The notes beneath the pieces are model-generated. The model was not told where the DNA came from. It searched no databases and saw only the letters and a program-made list of their open reading frames with translations. A stretch of DNA of 64,000 nucleotides from Defluviicoccus sp046348835 (GTDB taxonomy: Bacteria > Pseudomonadota > Alphaproteobacteria > Rhodospirillales > Defluviicoccaceae), in NCBI GenBank assembly GCA_046348835.1, contig JAXMDM010000004.1, positions 676,645 to 740,644 on the forward strand, read 5' to 3'. Shown piece after piece: positions 27,222 through 36,384 of this stretch; position 1 is the stretch's first letter, and every line of letters begins with the position of its first letter. The position numbers and the translations under genes are program-made.

Positions 27222-28592
27222 ATGCATTCATCCCAGAGCGCGGTTCTCGTCCTCGCGGCCGGTCTCGGAACCCGAATGCGGTCGACGCTGCCCAAGGTTC
27301 TCCACCGTATCGCCGGTGAGCCCATGGTCAACACCGTCGTGGCGACGGTGAAGGCGATCAACCCGCAGCGAATCATCGTCATCATCGGCGAAGGCATGGA
27401 TGCCGTTGCCGGTGCCGTCGACCCCCATCCTACCGCGGTGCAGGGCGAACCTCGCCTCGGCACCGGCCACGCCGTGATGGCGGCGCGTTCGCTTCTGGAG
27501 GGGTTCGACGGGGATGTGCTCGTCTGTTACGGCGATACGCCGCTGATCGAGGCGTCGACCCTGGAACGCCTGCTCGCCGCCCGGCGCGCTGGTCCCGATA
27601 CCGCGGTCGCCGTCCTCGGGTTTCGCCCGGACGATCCCGGCGACTACGGACGGCTCATCGTCAGCGCGGATGGGGGTCTCGAGAAGATCGTCGAGGCGAA
27701 GGACGCGACGGCGGATGAACGAGCCGTGCCCCTGTGCAACTCCGGCGTCATGGCCGTGGACGGGCGTTTGCTGTTCCAACTGCTCGATCGCACGTCGAAC
27801 CACAACGCCAAGGGCGAATACTACCTGACCGACATCGTCGGCATCGCTCGTTCGGATGGGCTCCGCTGCGTCGTCGTCGACGGACGCCCGGAAGAGCTGG
27901 TCGGTATCAACACGCGCGAGGATCTGGCGAGGGCGGAGGCGATCGTTCAGGGCTGTCTTCGGCGCAATGCCATGCTCGCCGGAGCCACCCTGACCGACCC
28001 CGGCACGGTGTTCTTCAGCCGCGATACCCGCATCGGCCGGGATGTGGTGATCGGTCCTTTCGTCGTCTTCGGGGTCGGTGTCGCCATCGCCGACAACGTC
28101 GAGATTCGCGGCTTCTGTCATCTGGAAGGGGTTGTCGTTGCCGCCGGCGCGCAGGTCGGCCCCTTCGCCAGGCTACGCCCCGGCGCGGCAATCGGCGAAA
28201 ATGCGCACGTGGGAAATTTCGTCGAGATAAAGAATGCTGAAATAGGAAAAGGTGCGAAGGTAAATCACCTCACCTACATTGGCGATGCAAATATTGGTGA
28301 CGCAGCCAATATTGGCGCCGGTACGATTACGTGCAACTACGATGGATTTTTCAAGGAGTTGACCCAGGTCGGTGCAGGCGCGTTTATCGGGTCAAACTCG
28401 TCCCTGGTCGCCCCGGTCAAGGTCGGTGCCGGCGCCATCGTCGGTGCCGGCAGTGTCGTCGCCCGCGACGTGCCGGACGACGCGCTGGCGCTCACCCGCG
28501 GCCCCCACGCCGAAAAGCCCGGCTGGGCGGCCGCCTTTCGGGAACGCCGGCGAGCGGAAAAAGCTATGCGACAGAAACAGGTGAAGAGCTAA
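27222..28592 (+). CDS. glmU: Bifunctional UDP-N-acetylglucosamine pyrophosphorylase / glucosamine-1-phosphate acetyltransferase
   Basis: 456 residues, standard for GlmU. The N-terminal uridyltransferase has LAAGLGTRM and the HPTAVQGEPRLGTGHAV stretch. The C-terminal left-handed beta-helix has hexapeptide repeats and the acetyltransferase segment NIGAGTITCNYDG. It makes UDP-GlcNAc for peptidoglycan and LPS. GGAGCGGAAGG upstream supports ATG 27222. About 160 bp of the beta-helix (28209-28370) use AT-ending codons unlike the rest of the gene. glmS starts 5 bp after the stop. Confidence 0.97.
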   Translation: MHSSQSAVLVLAAGLGTRMRSTLPKVLHRIAGEPMVNTVVATVKAINPQRIIVIIGEGMDAVAGAVDPHPTAVQGEPRLGTGHAVMAARSLLEGFDGDVLVCYGDTPLIEASTLERLLAARRAGPDTAVAVLGFRPDDPGDYGRLIVSADGGLEKIVEAKDATADERAVPLCNSGVMAVDGRLLFQLLDRTSNHNAKGEYYLTDIVGIARSDGLRCVVVDGRPEELVGINTREDLARAEAIVQGCLRRNAMLAGATLTDPGTVFFSRDTRIGRDVVIGPFVVFGVGVAIADNVEIRGFCHLEGVVVAAGAQVGPFARLRPGAAIGENAHVGNFVEIKNAEIGKGAKVNHLTYIGDANIGDAANIGAGTITCNYDGFFKELTQVGAGAFIGSNSSLVAPVKVGAGAIVGAGSVVARDVPDDALALTRGPHAEKPGWAAAFRERRRAEKAMRQKQVKS

Positions 28593-28597
28593 CACGG

Positions 28598-30421
28598 ATG
28601 TGCGGAATCATTGGCATCATCGGCAACGCTCAGGTCACGCCTTTGCTCGTCGAAGGATTGAAGCGGCTGGAGTATCGCGGCTACGACTCGGCGGGCGTCG
28701 CCACCCTCACCAACGGCTCCATCAAGCGGCGGCGCGCGCAGGGCAAACTGGTCAACCTCGAAGCGCTCGTGGCGGCCGACCCGCTGCCCGGGACGATCGG
28801 TATCGGACACACCCGATGGGCAACCCATGGCGCGCCCACCGAGGTGAACGCCCATCCCCACTCCGATGGACGGGTCGTCCTCGTTCACAACGGAATCGTC
28901 GAGAACTTCCTTGAGCTGCGCCGGGAACTTGCGGCCAAGGGCTGCAAGTTCGAAACCGAAACCGACACCGAAGTGGTCGTCCATCTGATCGGCAGCCTCC
29001 TTGCCGAGGGACATACGCCGCAACAGGCGGTGCAGGCGGCGCTGGGGCGGCTGGAGGGTGCCTTCGCCCTCGCCATCCTTTTCGCCGGCCATCACCAGTT
29101 GATGATTGGCGCCCGCCGGGGCAGTCCACTCGCCGTCGGTTACGGGGACGGGGAGATGTATCTCGGCTCCGATGCGTTGGCGCTGGCGCCGCTAACCAGC
29201 CGCATCTGCTACCTGGAGGAGGGCGACTGGGCGGAGGTGCGGCCCGACGGGGCGACGATCCACGACGCCTCCGGCGCTGTCGTGGAGCGACCGATCAAGC
29301 TTACCGCGACGTCGGGCGCTTTGATCGGCAAGGGCAACTTCCCGCACTTCATGCTGAAGGAGATCTACGAGCAGCCGACGGTCATCGGCGACGCGCTTCA
29401 CGCGCTGCTCAACCCGTGGAACCAGGTTGTGGCCATGCCGGCTCTGCCGTTCGACCTGACCCGGATCAGCAAGCTGACCATCATCGGCTGCGGCACCTCC
29501 TATCACGCGGCTCTGGTGGCCAAGTACTGGTTCGAGTCCGTCGCCCGCATCCCGACGGAAGTCGACATCGCGTCGGAGTTTCGCTACCGCGCCTGTGAGA
29601 TGCCGCAAGGGGGGCTGTCGATCTTCATCTCCCAGTCGGGAGAGACGGCCGACACCCTCGCCGCCCTCGCCTATGCGCGAAAGCAGGCGCAGCATATCGT
29701 CAGTATCGTCAACGTCGCCGAGAGCTCCATGGCGCGCCTAGCGGACGTTTCGCTCCTGACCCATGCCGGACCGGAGATCGGCGTGGCTTCGACCAAGGCT
29801 TTCACCACCCAACTCACCGTGCTCGCTTGCCTCGCCATCGCCCTGGCAGCGCGGCGGGGGACGATCGACCGGACCACCGAGCGTCATCTGTGCCAGGCGC
29901 TCACCGAGGTGCCGGGACGGCTGAACGAGGTGCTCAATCATGACCAGCGTCTCGCCGAGATCGCCCGTGAGGTGATGGATGCCCGTCACATGCTCTACCT
30001 CGGACGCGGAACCGGATATCCGATTGCGCTGGAGGGAGCCCTGAAGCTCAAGGAAATCAGCTATATCCACGCCGAAGGGTATGCCGCCGGAGAGATGAAG
30101 CACGGACCGATCGCGCTCATTGACGAAAACATGCCGATCATCGTGATCGCCCCGTCGGACCGGCTGTTCGAGAAGACCGCGTCGAACATGCAGGAGGTCA
30201 TTGCGCGCGGCGGCCGGGTGATCTTTCTCTCCGACAAGACCGGTATCGAGAAGCTTGGGACCGTTGCGGCGGCGACCGTCGAACTACCGGAAGTGGATCC
30301 GTTCGTCGCCCCGCTCCTCTATACGATCCCGATCCAACTCCTGGCCTACCACGTCGCCGTCCTGAAGGGCACCGACGTCGATCAACCGCGCAATCTGGCG
30401 AAAAGCGTGACCGTGGAGTAG
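28598..30421 (+). CDS. glmS: Glutamine--fructose-6-phosphate aminotransferase (isomerizing)
   Basis: 607 residues. Begins MCGIIGIIG, so after Met removal Cys1 is the glutaminase nucleophile. The glutaminase domain contains LEYRGYDSAGVAT and HTRWATHGAP; two SIS domains follow with GCGTSYHAAL, ISQSGETADT and the C-terminal KGTDVDQPRNLAKSVTVE. It commits fructose-6-phosphate to hexosamines and sits directly downstream of glmU in one operon. No glmS ribozyme is seen before it. Confidence 0.97.
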   Translation: MCGIIGIIGNAQVTPLLVEGLKRLEYRGYDSAGVATLTNGSIKRRRAQGKLVNLEALVAADPLPGTIGIGHTRWATHGAPTEVNAHPHSDGRVVLVHNGIVENFLELRRELAAKGCKFETETDTEVVVHLIGSLLAEGHTPQQAVQAALGRLEGAFALAILFAGHHQLMIGARRGSPLAVGYGDGEMYLGSDALALAPLTSRICYLEEGDWAEVRPDGATIHDASGAVVERPIKLTATSGALIGKGNFPHFMLKEIYEQPTVIGDALHALLNPWNQVVAMPALPFDLTRISKLTIIGCGTSYHAALVAKYWFESVARIPTEVDIASEFRYRACEMPQGGLSIFISQSGETADTLAALAYARKQAQHIVSIVNVAESSMARLADVSLLTHAGPEIGVASTKAFTTQLTVLACLAIALAARRGTIDRTTERHLCQALTEVPGRLNEVLNHDQRLAEIAREVMDARHMLYLGRGTGYPIALEGALKLKEISYIHAEGYAAGEMKHGPIALIDENMPIIVIAPSDRLFEKTASNMQEVIARGGRVIFLSDKTGIEKLGTVAAATVELPEVDPFVAPLLYTIPIQLLAYHVAVLKGTDVDQPRNLAKSVTVE

Positions 30422-30452
30422 GCCTGCGGCGACTCGGGCCGGGTCGCCAGGC
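30422..30452 (+). terminator. Stem-loop after glmS, weak terminator candidate
   Basis: GCCT..GGCGAC pairs with GTCGCC..AGGC around a GC-rich loop (30422-30452), directly after the glmS stop. No U-tract follows, so it may be a processing or pausing hairpin rather than an intrinsic terminator. Confidence 0.3.
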
Positions 30453-30516
30453 ATTTCCCGCCAGCCGCCAACCGGGTATAAGCCGTTCGGGTAATCTGAC
30501 GGCAGATGGACCGGCG

Positions 30517-31887
30517 ATGGCGCGCTTTGACTACGACTTGGTGACGATCGGGGCCGGCTCGGGTGGCGTGCGGGCGAGCCGGTTGGCCGGGGGCTGGGGC
30601 GTTCGCACCGCCGTCATCGAGAAGAGCCGGGTGGGCGGCACCTGCGTCATGCGCGGCTGCGTGCCGAAGAAGCTGCTCGTCTACGGGTCCCACTACGCCC
30701 AGGATCTCAACGATGCCCGCGGCTTCGGCTGGCATATCGGAGAGAGCCGCCTCGATTGGGGAGAACTGATCCGACGTAAGGATGCCGAGCTTGACCGGCT
30801 GGAACGGGTCTATCGCGGCATCCTGCAGCGCAACAACGTGCGGTTGATCGAGGGGGAGGCCCGTCTCCTCGATCCCCACACGGTCGAGGTGGACGGCCAG
30901 CGTCTCACTGCCGACCGCATCCTCATCGCATGCGGCGGTCGCCCCGAACTGCCGGCCGTTTCCGGCATCGAGCGGGCCATAACCTCGGACGAGGCCCTGG
31001 AACTGCCGGAACTGCCGCAACGTATCGTGATTGTCGGCGGAGGTTACATCGCGGTCGAGTTCGCCGGGATCTTCAATGCCGCCGGCGCTGCCGTCACCCA
31101 GGTGATCCGGGCGGCCGAGATCCTGCGCGGCTTCGACGCCGATGTGCGGACGTTCCTCGCCGCGCAAATGGAGAGCAACGGTATCCGCATTCTGAGGGGA
31201 GCCGTCGTCGAGGCGATCAGGCCGAAAAATGGCGGTTCGGATGTGCTGCTCGCCGATGGCCGCATCCTTCAGGCCGATCTCGTGCTGTACGCCACCGGAC
31301 GCACCCCCAACACGCGGGGGATCGGACTGGAGGCGGCCGGAGTGGCGGTGAGCGACAAGGGCGCTATTCTCGTCGATGAATGGAGCCGGAGCAGCGTCGG
31401 TAACATCTATGCCGTCGGCGACTGCACCGACCGCATCAACCTGACGCCGGTGGCGATCGCCGAGGGCCATGCCTTTGCCGACACCTGCTTCAACAACCGC
31501 CCGCGCACCGTCGACTATGACAACATTCCGAGCGCGGTGTTCAGCCAGCCGCCGGTGGGCACGGTGGGCCTCAGCGAAGCGGATGCGGCGGCACGGGGGC
31601 CGATCGATGTTTACGTTTCACGGTTTCGCCCGATGAAGCACACGCTGTCGAGCCGTCATGAAGAGACGCTGATAAAACTGGTTGTGGATGCGGAGTCCGA
31701 TCGGGTGCTGGGATGCCATATGGTCGGGCTGGACGCGCCGGAGATCGTCCAGGGCTTGGCGGTCGCCTTGAAATGCCGCGCGACCAAGGCCCAGTTCGAC
31801 GCCACCATCGGTATCCATCCGACCGCGGCCGAAGAATTCGTCACCTTGCGGGACAAGCGACCGCCGCCGGACAGCGGGTTGAGCTAG
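30517..31887 (+). CDS. gor: Glutathione-disulfide reductase
   Basis: 456 residues. Rossmann GAGSGGVRASR for FAD, the redox pair in GGTCVMRGCVPKK, the NADPH-binding GGGYIAVEFAGIF and the dimer-interface end HPTAAEEF identify a class I pyridine nucleotide-disulfide reductase of the glutathione reductase type. The family's E-x2-V-D-type second-site contact is replaced here by IRAAEILRGFD. It reduces GSSG with NADPH in the cytoplasm. The ATG at 30517 was chosen as the first Met before the FAD motif. It lies after glmS with a 95-bp gap that holds a stem-loop. Confidence 0.92.
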   Translation: MARFDYDLVTIGAGSGGVRASRLAGGWGVRTAVIEKSRVGGTCVMRGCVPKKLLVYGSHYAQDLNDARGFGWHIGESRLDWGELIRRKDAELDRLERVYRGILQRNNVRLIEGEARLLDPHTVEVDGQRLTADRILIACGGRPELPAVSGIERAITSDEALELPELPQRIVIVGGGYIAVEFAGIFNAAGAAVTQVIRAAEILRGFDADVRTFLAAQMESNGIRILRGAVVEAIRPKNGGSDVLLADGRILQADLVLYATGRTPNTRGIGLEAAGVAVSDKGAILVDEWSRSSVGNIYAVGDCTDRINLTPVAIAEGHAFADTCFNNRPRTVDYDNIPSAVFSQPPVGTVGLSEADAAARGPIDVYVSRFRPMKHTLSSRHEETLIKLVVDAESDRVLGCHMVGLDAPEIVQGLAVALKCRATKAQFDATIGIHPTAAEEFVTLRDKRPPPDSGLS

Positions 31888-31989
31888 CGCTGGATTATCT
31901 CCCGCTGCCACGGCCGGTTGAAAAGGCCGGCGAAGGCGCGTATGTGCAGCGAGCGTGGACAAAAAGAAAGCTGACGGTGACGAGCTGTT

Positions 31990-33384
31990 ATGAGTAGTGG
32001 ATGGCGCCCCGACAATTGGCGGACACGGCCTATACGGCAGGTGCCCACCTATCCCGACCGGGAGCGACTGCAAGCGGTCGAGCAGGAGATGCGGCATTAT
32101 CCGCCGCTGGTTTTCGCCGGCGAAGCGAGGCGTCTGCGCCGAATGCTGGGCAAGGTGGCGGAGGGTCAGGCCTTTCTTCTGCAAGGCGGTGACTGCGCCG
32201 AGAGCTTTGTCGAGTTCCATCCCAACAATATCCGCGACACCTTCCGCGTCCTGCTGCAGATGGCGGTGGTGCTGACGTTTGGGGCGGCGGTTCCGGTTGT
32301 TAAGGTGGGTCGGCTGGCGGGACAGTTCGCCAAACCGCGCTCGGCAGATACCGAATGCTTCGACGGCGAGACGCTGCCGAGCTACCGCGGCGACATGATC
32401 AACGGCATGGACTTCACGGCGGAATCGCGCACGCCGGCCCCGGAGAGAATGCTCCAGTCCTACAACCAGTCGGCGGCGACGCTGAATTTGATCCGGGCCT
32501 TCGCCCAAGGCGGCTATGCCGATCTGCACCAGGTGCATCTATGGAACTTGAGCTTCGTCGCCGACAGTCCGCTTGGCCACCGCTACCGGGATCTTGCCGA
32601 TCGCCTCGATGAAGCCCTGGCCTTCATGGCGGCGTGCGGCATCACCTCGGAGAGCACCCCGCAGATCCGCGAAACGTCCTTCTTTACCTCCCACGAGGCG
32701 CTCCTGCTGAACTATGAGGAGGCGCTAACCCGTGTCGACAGCACTACCGGAGATTGGTACGACACCTCGGCCCATCTTCTTTGGGTCGGCGAAAGGACGC
32801 GGGAGGTGGACGGGGCGCACGTGGAGTTCCTTCGCGGTGTCGGCAATCCCATCGGTGTCAAGATCGGTCCAACCATCGGCTCCGATCAGCTTCTTCGTCT
32901 GATCGACGTTCTCAATCCGCTGAACGACCCGGGACGGCTGACGCTGATCGTGCGGATGGGGGCGGAGCGCATTCGGGACGTCATGCCGGGACTGATCCGC
33001 AGCGTCACCCGCGAGGGCCGAAAGGTCGTCTGGGTCACAGATCCGATGCACGCCAACACGGTGATGAGTGCCAGCGGCTTCAAGACCCGGCATTTTGACC
33101 GAATTCTGGAAGAGGTGAAGTCGTTCTTCGCCGTTCATGAGGCGGAAGGCACCTATGCCGGCGGGGTTCACTTCGAGATGACCGGCCAGGACGTCACCGA
33201 ATGCGTCGGCGGCGCGCAGGCGATCACGGATGCCAGTCTTGGCACTCGCTATCAGACTCACTGTGATCCCCGGCTCAACGCCAGTCAGGCGCTGGAACTG
33301 GCCTTCTTGCTGGCCGAAATGCTCAAGGAGGCGCGCCAGCGCCACCGGTACCGCCAGCCGGATTACGCTGTTGCCTCGGCCTGA
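31990..33384 (+). CDS. aroG: 3-deoxy-7-phosphoheptulonate synthase, class II
   Basis: 464 residues, typical for the class II (plant/alphaproteobacterial) enzyme, which condenses PEP and erythrose-4-phosphate to start the shikimate pathway. Key stretches are LLQGGDCAESF, KVGRLAGQFAKPRS (substrate loop), FTSHEALLLNYE, KIGPTIGSDQL and WVTDPMHANT with the metal-binding GGVHFEMTGQDVTECVGG segment. The ATG at 31990 follows a short spacer after gor. The 3' end overlaps the probable start of the nicotinate phosphoribosyltransferase gene by 14 bp. Confidence 0.95.
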   Translation: MSSGWRPDNWRTRPIRQVPTYPDRERLQAVEQEMRHYPPLVFAGEARRLRRMLGKVAEGQAFLLQGGDCAESFVEFHPNNIRDTFRVLLQMAVVLTFGAAVPVVKVGRLAGQFAKPRSADTECFDGETLPSYRGDMINGMDFTAESRTPAPERMLQSYNQSAATLNLIRAFAQGGYADLHQVHLWNLSFVADSPLGHRYRDLADRLDEALAFMAACGITSESTPQIRETSFFTSHEALLLNYEEALTRVDSTTGDWYDTSAHLLWVGERTREVDGAHVEFLRGVGNPIGVKIGPTIGSDQLLRLIDVLNPLNDPGRLTLIVRMGAERIRDVMPGLIRSVTREGRKVVWVTDPMHANTVMSASGFKTRHFDRILEEVKSFFAVHEAEGTYAGGVHFEMTGQDVTECVGGAQAITDASLGTRYQTHCDPRLNASQALELAFLLAEMLKEARQRHRYRQPDYAVASA

Positions 33385-34585
33385 TCCGGACCCGCTGGAC
33401 AGCCCTCCCTCGATCGAGCCCTCCCCGACGGTACTCGTCCCCCGCGGCGCGGACATCGGAAGATGGAGTGATCGGTACTTTCTGAAGACGAAGGAAGTCG
33501 TCGGCCGGTTCGGCGACTGCACCGTCTGTTACGCCATCTTCATGCGCCGGCCGGTGATCTTCACCCCCGGGATCATGGTGCGCTGGCTTGAAGAGGTGTC
33601 GCGCGAACGCGGCTTCAGCCTTCAAATCGAGCTCAACTACGAGGAAGGAGAATGGGTTGGGGCGGGTGAGCCGTTGGCCTACCTGACCGGTTCGTTCTTC
33701 CATCTGGTGGATCTCGAAACGCTGCTCTTGCAGAAGCTGGGAGCATCCTGCGTCGCCGCCTACAACGCCTACGCCATGTGCATGGATTTGCCGAAGGTGG
33801 CCTTCCTCGCCATGGACGCGCGTCACTGTGCCGGCGTCGAAATGGCGGAGATGATGGCGTATGCCGCCGCGGTCGGCTCTGCGGCGGCCAAGCGGCAGGT
33901 GGGGGCGACCGGGTTCATCGGCAACGCCAATGATGCCACCGCCCACTACTTCGGCCAGGAGCGTGGTCTCGGAACGATGCCGCACGCCATCATCGGCTAT
34001 GCCGGCTCCACCTTGCGGGCAGCCGAGATGTTCGTCGAAACCTTTCCCAACGATCCGGTGACGGTTCTCATCGATTATTTCGGCCGCGAGATTTCCGATG
34101 CCATCGAGGTTTGCCGGCGTTTTCCGCAGCGGGCCGCCGATGGCAGCTTGTCGGTTCGCCTCGACACCCACGGCGGTCGTTTCGTCGAGGGACTGGATCC
34201 GCAAGAATCTTACGCCGTCCTCGAGCGCTATGCGCCGGCGGCGATCAGACGATATCGAAGCGAAACGGAGCTTCGCTATCTGACCGGGACCGGCGTGTCC
34301 GCCGCGGCCATCTTCTATCTGCGGGAGCAGCTTGACCGCGCCGGGTTCAACGCCGTTCGCATCGTCGCGTCCTCCGGATTCAGCGCCGATAAATGCAAGA
34401 TCATGGGTGACGTCGGGGCGCCCATCGACGTTATCGGCACAGGCTCCTTTTTGCCCGACAACTGGCGCGAGACCTATGCGACCGCGGACGTGATCGCCTA
34501 TGACGGCGTGCCGCTGATTAAGCTAGGGCGTGAGTTTCTTTTAAAGGGCGCCAAGTCGGGCAAGGACGCGAAGAAGGGCTCCTAA
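33371..34585 (+). CDS. Nicotinate phosphoribosyltransferase-like protein
   Basis: 404 residues from TTG 33371; no ATG precedes the conserved SDRYFLKTKEVV, so the start is a best guess (another in-frame start is 33230, inside aroG). Conserved blocks are EWVGAGEPLAYLTGSF, DLETLLLQKLGASCVAAYNAY, MDARHCAGVEMAEMMAYA, VGATGFIGNANDATAHYFG and VIGTGSFLPD, all typical of the PncB/NadC type II PRTase fold. It salvages nicotinate into NAD synthesis and lies just before nadE, which fits. Quinolinate PRTase is less likely because the DARHCAGVEMAE motif belongs to the nicotinate group. Confidence 0.85.
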   Translation: MPRPDPDPLDSPPSIEPSPTVLVPRGADIGRWSDRYFLKTKEVVGRFGDCTVCYAIFMRRPVIFTPGIMVRWLEEVSRERGFSLQIELNYEEGEWVGAGEPLAYLTGSFFHLVDLETLLLQKLGASCVAAYNAYAMCMDLPKVAFLAMDARHCAGVEMAEMMAYAAAVGSAAAKRQVGATGFIGNANDATAHYFGQERGLGTMPHAIIGYAGSTLRAAEMFVETFPNDPVTVLIDYFGREISDAIEVCRRFPQRAADGSLSVRLDTHGGRFVEGLDPQESYAVLERYAPAAIRRYRSETELRYLTGTGVSAAAIFYLREQLDRAGFNAVRIVASSGFSADKCKIMGDVGAPIDVIGTGSFLPDNWRETYATADVIAYDGVPLIKLGREFLLKGAKSGKDAKKGS

Positions 34586-34725
34586 GGAAACACCCTGGTC
34601 TTGACGCCTCCGCCACCGCCGTCGCCGAAAAATGGCCGAAAGCGGCAACTGTGGCGCGCATTGACACATCGGGACGGCGTTTCTACGTTCTCCCCGATCG
34701 TTCTCCTCTCCGGCCGCGAAAATCG

Positions 34726-36384
34726 ATGACGGAAGCGCTTGAAGTGGCGATGGCTCAGCTCAACCCGGTTGTCGGCGACGTCGACGGCAATGTTGAGCAA
34801 ATTTGCCGTGCCTGGACCGCCGCTGCAGGGAGTGACCTGGTCGTATGCGGGGAACTGGCCCTCGCCGGCTATCCACCCGAAGATCTTGTCTTGAAGCGGG
34901 CTTTTCAGGATCGCATCGAACATGCCGTCGATCGCCTGGCCAAGTATACCGACGGCGGTGGGCCGGCCCTCCTCGTTGGGGCGCCCTGGCGCGAGGATGG
35001 GCGTCTGCACAATGCGTCGGTCCTTTTGGAATGCGGCCGCATCGGGGCCATTCGGTTCAAGCATGACTTGCCCAACTATGGAGTCTTCGACGAGAAGCGG
35101 GTGTTTTCGGCGGGTCCTCTTCCCGAGGTCGTCCGCTTTCGCAATGTTCCGGTCGGCATCATGATCTGCGAAGACATGTGGACACCGCCGGTGGCTCGAC
35201 ATCTTGCCGGCCAGGGTGCCGAACTGTTCGTGGTATTGAACGGATCTCCCTTCGAGGTATCGAAGCCAAATACTCGTTATGATCTTGCTTCCGCACGTGC
35301 CGCCGAAGCGGACGCTCCGGTCCTGTACGTCAATCTCGTCGGCGGCCAGGATGAACTGGTGTTCGATGGCGCATCGTTTGCTTGCCTCCCGGACCAAGAA
35401 GTCTGTGCCCGTGCCCCCGCTTGGCAGGAGGGCATCACGCGGACCCAGTGGCGGCGGCAGGGCGACGCCGGATGGACGTGCCACAGCGCCCCCATGGCGC
35501 CCGAGGTGAACGGGCTCGAATCCGTCTATACGGCGATGGTCGTCGGCCTCCGGGACTACGTCGCCAAGAACCGCTTTCCGGGCGTCGTCATCGGCCTGTC
35601 GGGCGGCATCGACAGCGCCTTGACCGCGGTGGTCGCCGTCGACGCGCTCGGCGCCGAACGGGTTCATTGCGTGATGATGCCGTCACCCTTCACCTCCACC
35701 GACAGCCTGGAGGACGCCGCCGAAGTCGCGCGACGAGCGAGAATCCGCCTGGATAGCGTCGGCATAGAACCGGCCATGGACGCGTTCGCGACGATGCTGG
35801 CGCCCCTCTTCATCGGTTGCGGCAGGGACGTCACCGAAGAGAACATCCAGGCACGGGCTCGCGGTCTGGTTCTGATGGCGATCAGCAACAAGTTTGGCCA
35901 TCTGCTGGTGACCACGGGCAACAAGTCGGAGATGTCGGTCGGCTATGCGACACTCTACGGCGACATGTGCGGCGGCTTTTCCGTCTTGAAGGACATTTAC
36001 AAGACCACCGTCTTCGCCCTCGCCCGCTGGCGCAACCAGGCCCATTGTCCCGAGTTCCGGGGCCCGCCAGGGCGGGTCATTCCGGAGCGGGTGATCACCA
36101 AGGCGCCGACGGCGGAGTTGCGGGCAAATCAGACCGACCAGGATACGCTGCCGCCCTACGATTTACTCGATGCCATCCTGATGGCGCTGGTTGAAGAAGA
36201 AGCATCCATCGACGATCTCGTCGGCCGCGGTTTCGACCGGGCGACGGTCCGCCGCGTCTGGCGGATGATCGATCGTGCCGAGTACAAGCGCCGACAAGCC
36301 CCGCCCGGGGTGAAGATCACCCGTCGCGCCTTCGGGCGCGATCGTCGCTATCCGATCACCAATGGCTTTACCGAACTGGCATGA
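34726..36384 (+). CDS. nadE: Glutamine-dependent NAD+ synthetase
   Basis: 552 residues: N-terminal nitrilase-type glutaminase (Glu in CGELALAGY, Lys in KHDLPNYGVFDEKR, Cys in GIMICEDMW) plus a C-terminal synthetase domain with the P-loop GLSGGIDSALT and TTGNKSEMSVGYATLYGDMCGG. Converts nicotinate adenine dinucleotide to NAD+. The ATG at 34726 is preferred to 34651 because the latter leaves a 25-residue lead with no similarity. gltX begins within its stop codon (ATGA). Together with the preceding PRTase it forms a small NAD-salvage pair. Confidence 0.96.
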   Translation: MTEALEVAMAQLNPVVGDVDGNVEQICRAWTAAAGSDLVVCGELALAGYPPEDLVLKRAFQDRIEHAVDRLAKYTDGGGPALLVGAPWREDGRLHNASVLLECGRIGAIRFKHDLPNYGVFDEKRVFSAGPLPEVVRFRNVPVGIMICEDMWTPPVARHLAGQGAELFVVLNGSPFEVSKPNTRYDLASARAAEADAPVLYVNLVGGQDELVFDGASFACLPDQEVCARAPAWQEGITRTQWRRQGDAGWTCHSAPMAPEVNGLESVYTAMVVGLRDYVAKNRFPGVVIGLSGGIDSALTAVVAVDALGAERVHCVMMPSPFTSTDSLEDAAEVARRARIRLDSVGIEPAMDAFATMLAPLFIGCGRDVTEENIQARARGLVLMAISNKFGHLLVTTGNKSEMSVGYATLYGDMCGGFSVLKDIYKTTVFALARWRNQAHCPEFRGPPGRVIPERVITKAPTAELRANQTDQDTLPPYDLLDAILMALVEEEASIDDLVGRGFDRATVRRVWRMIDRAEYKRRQAPPGVKITRRAFGRDRRYPITNGFTELA

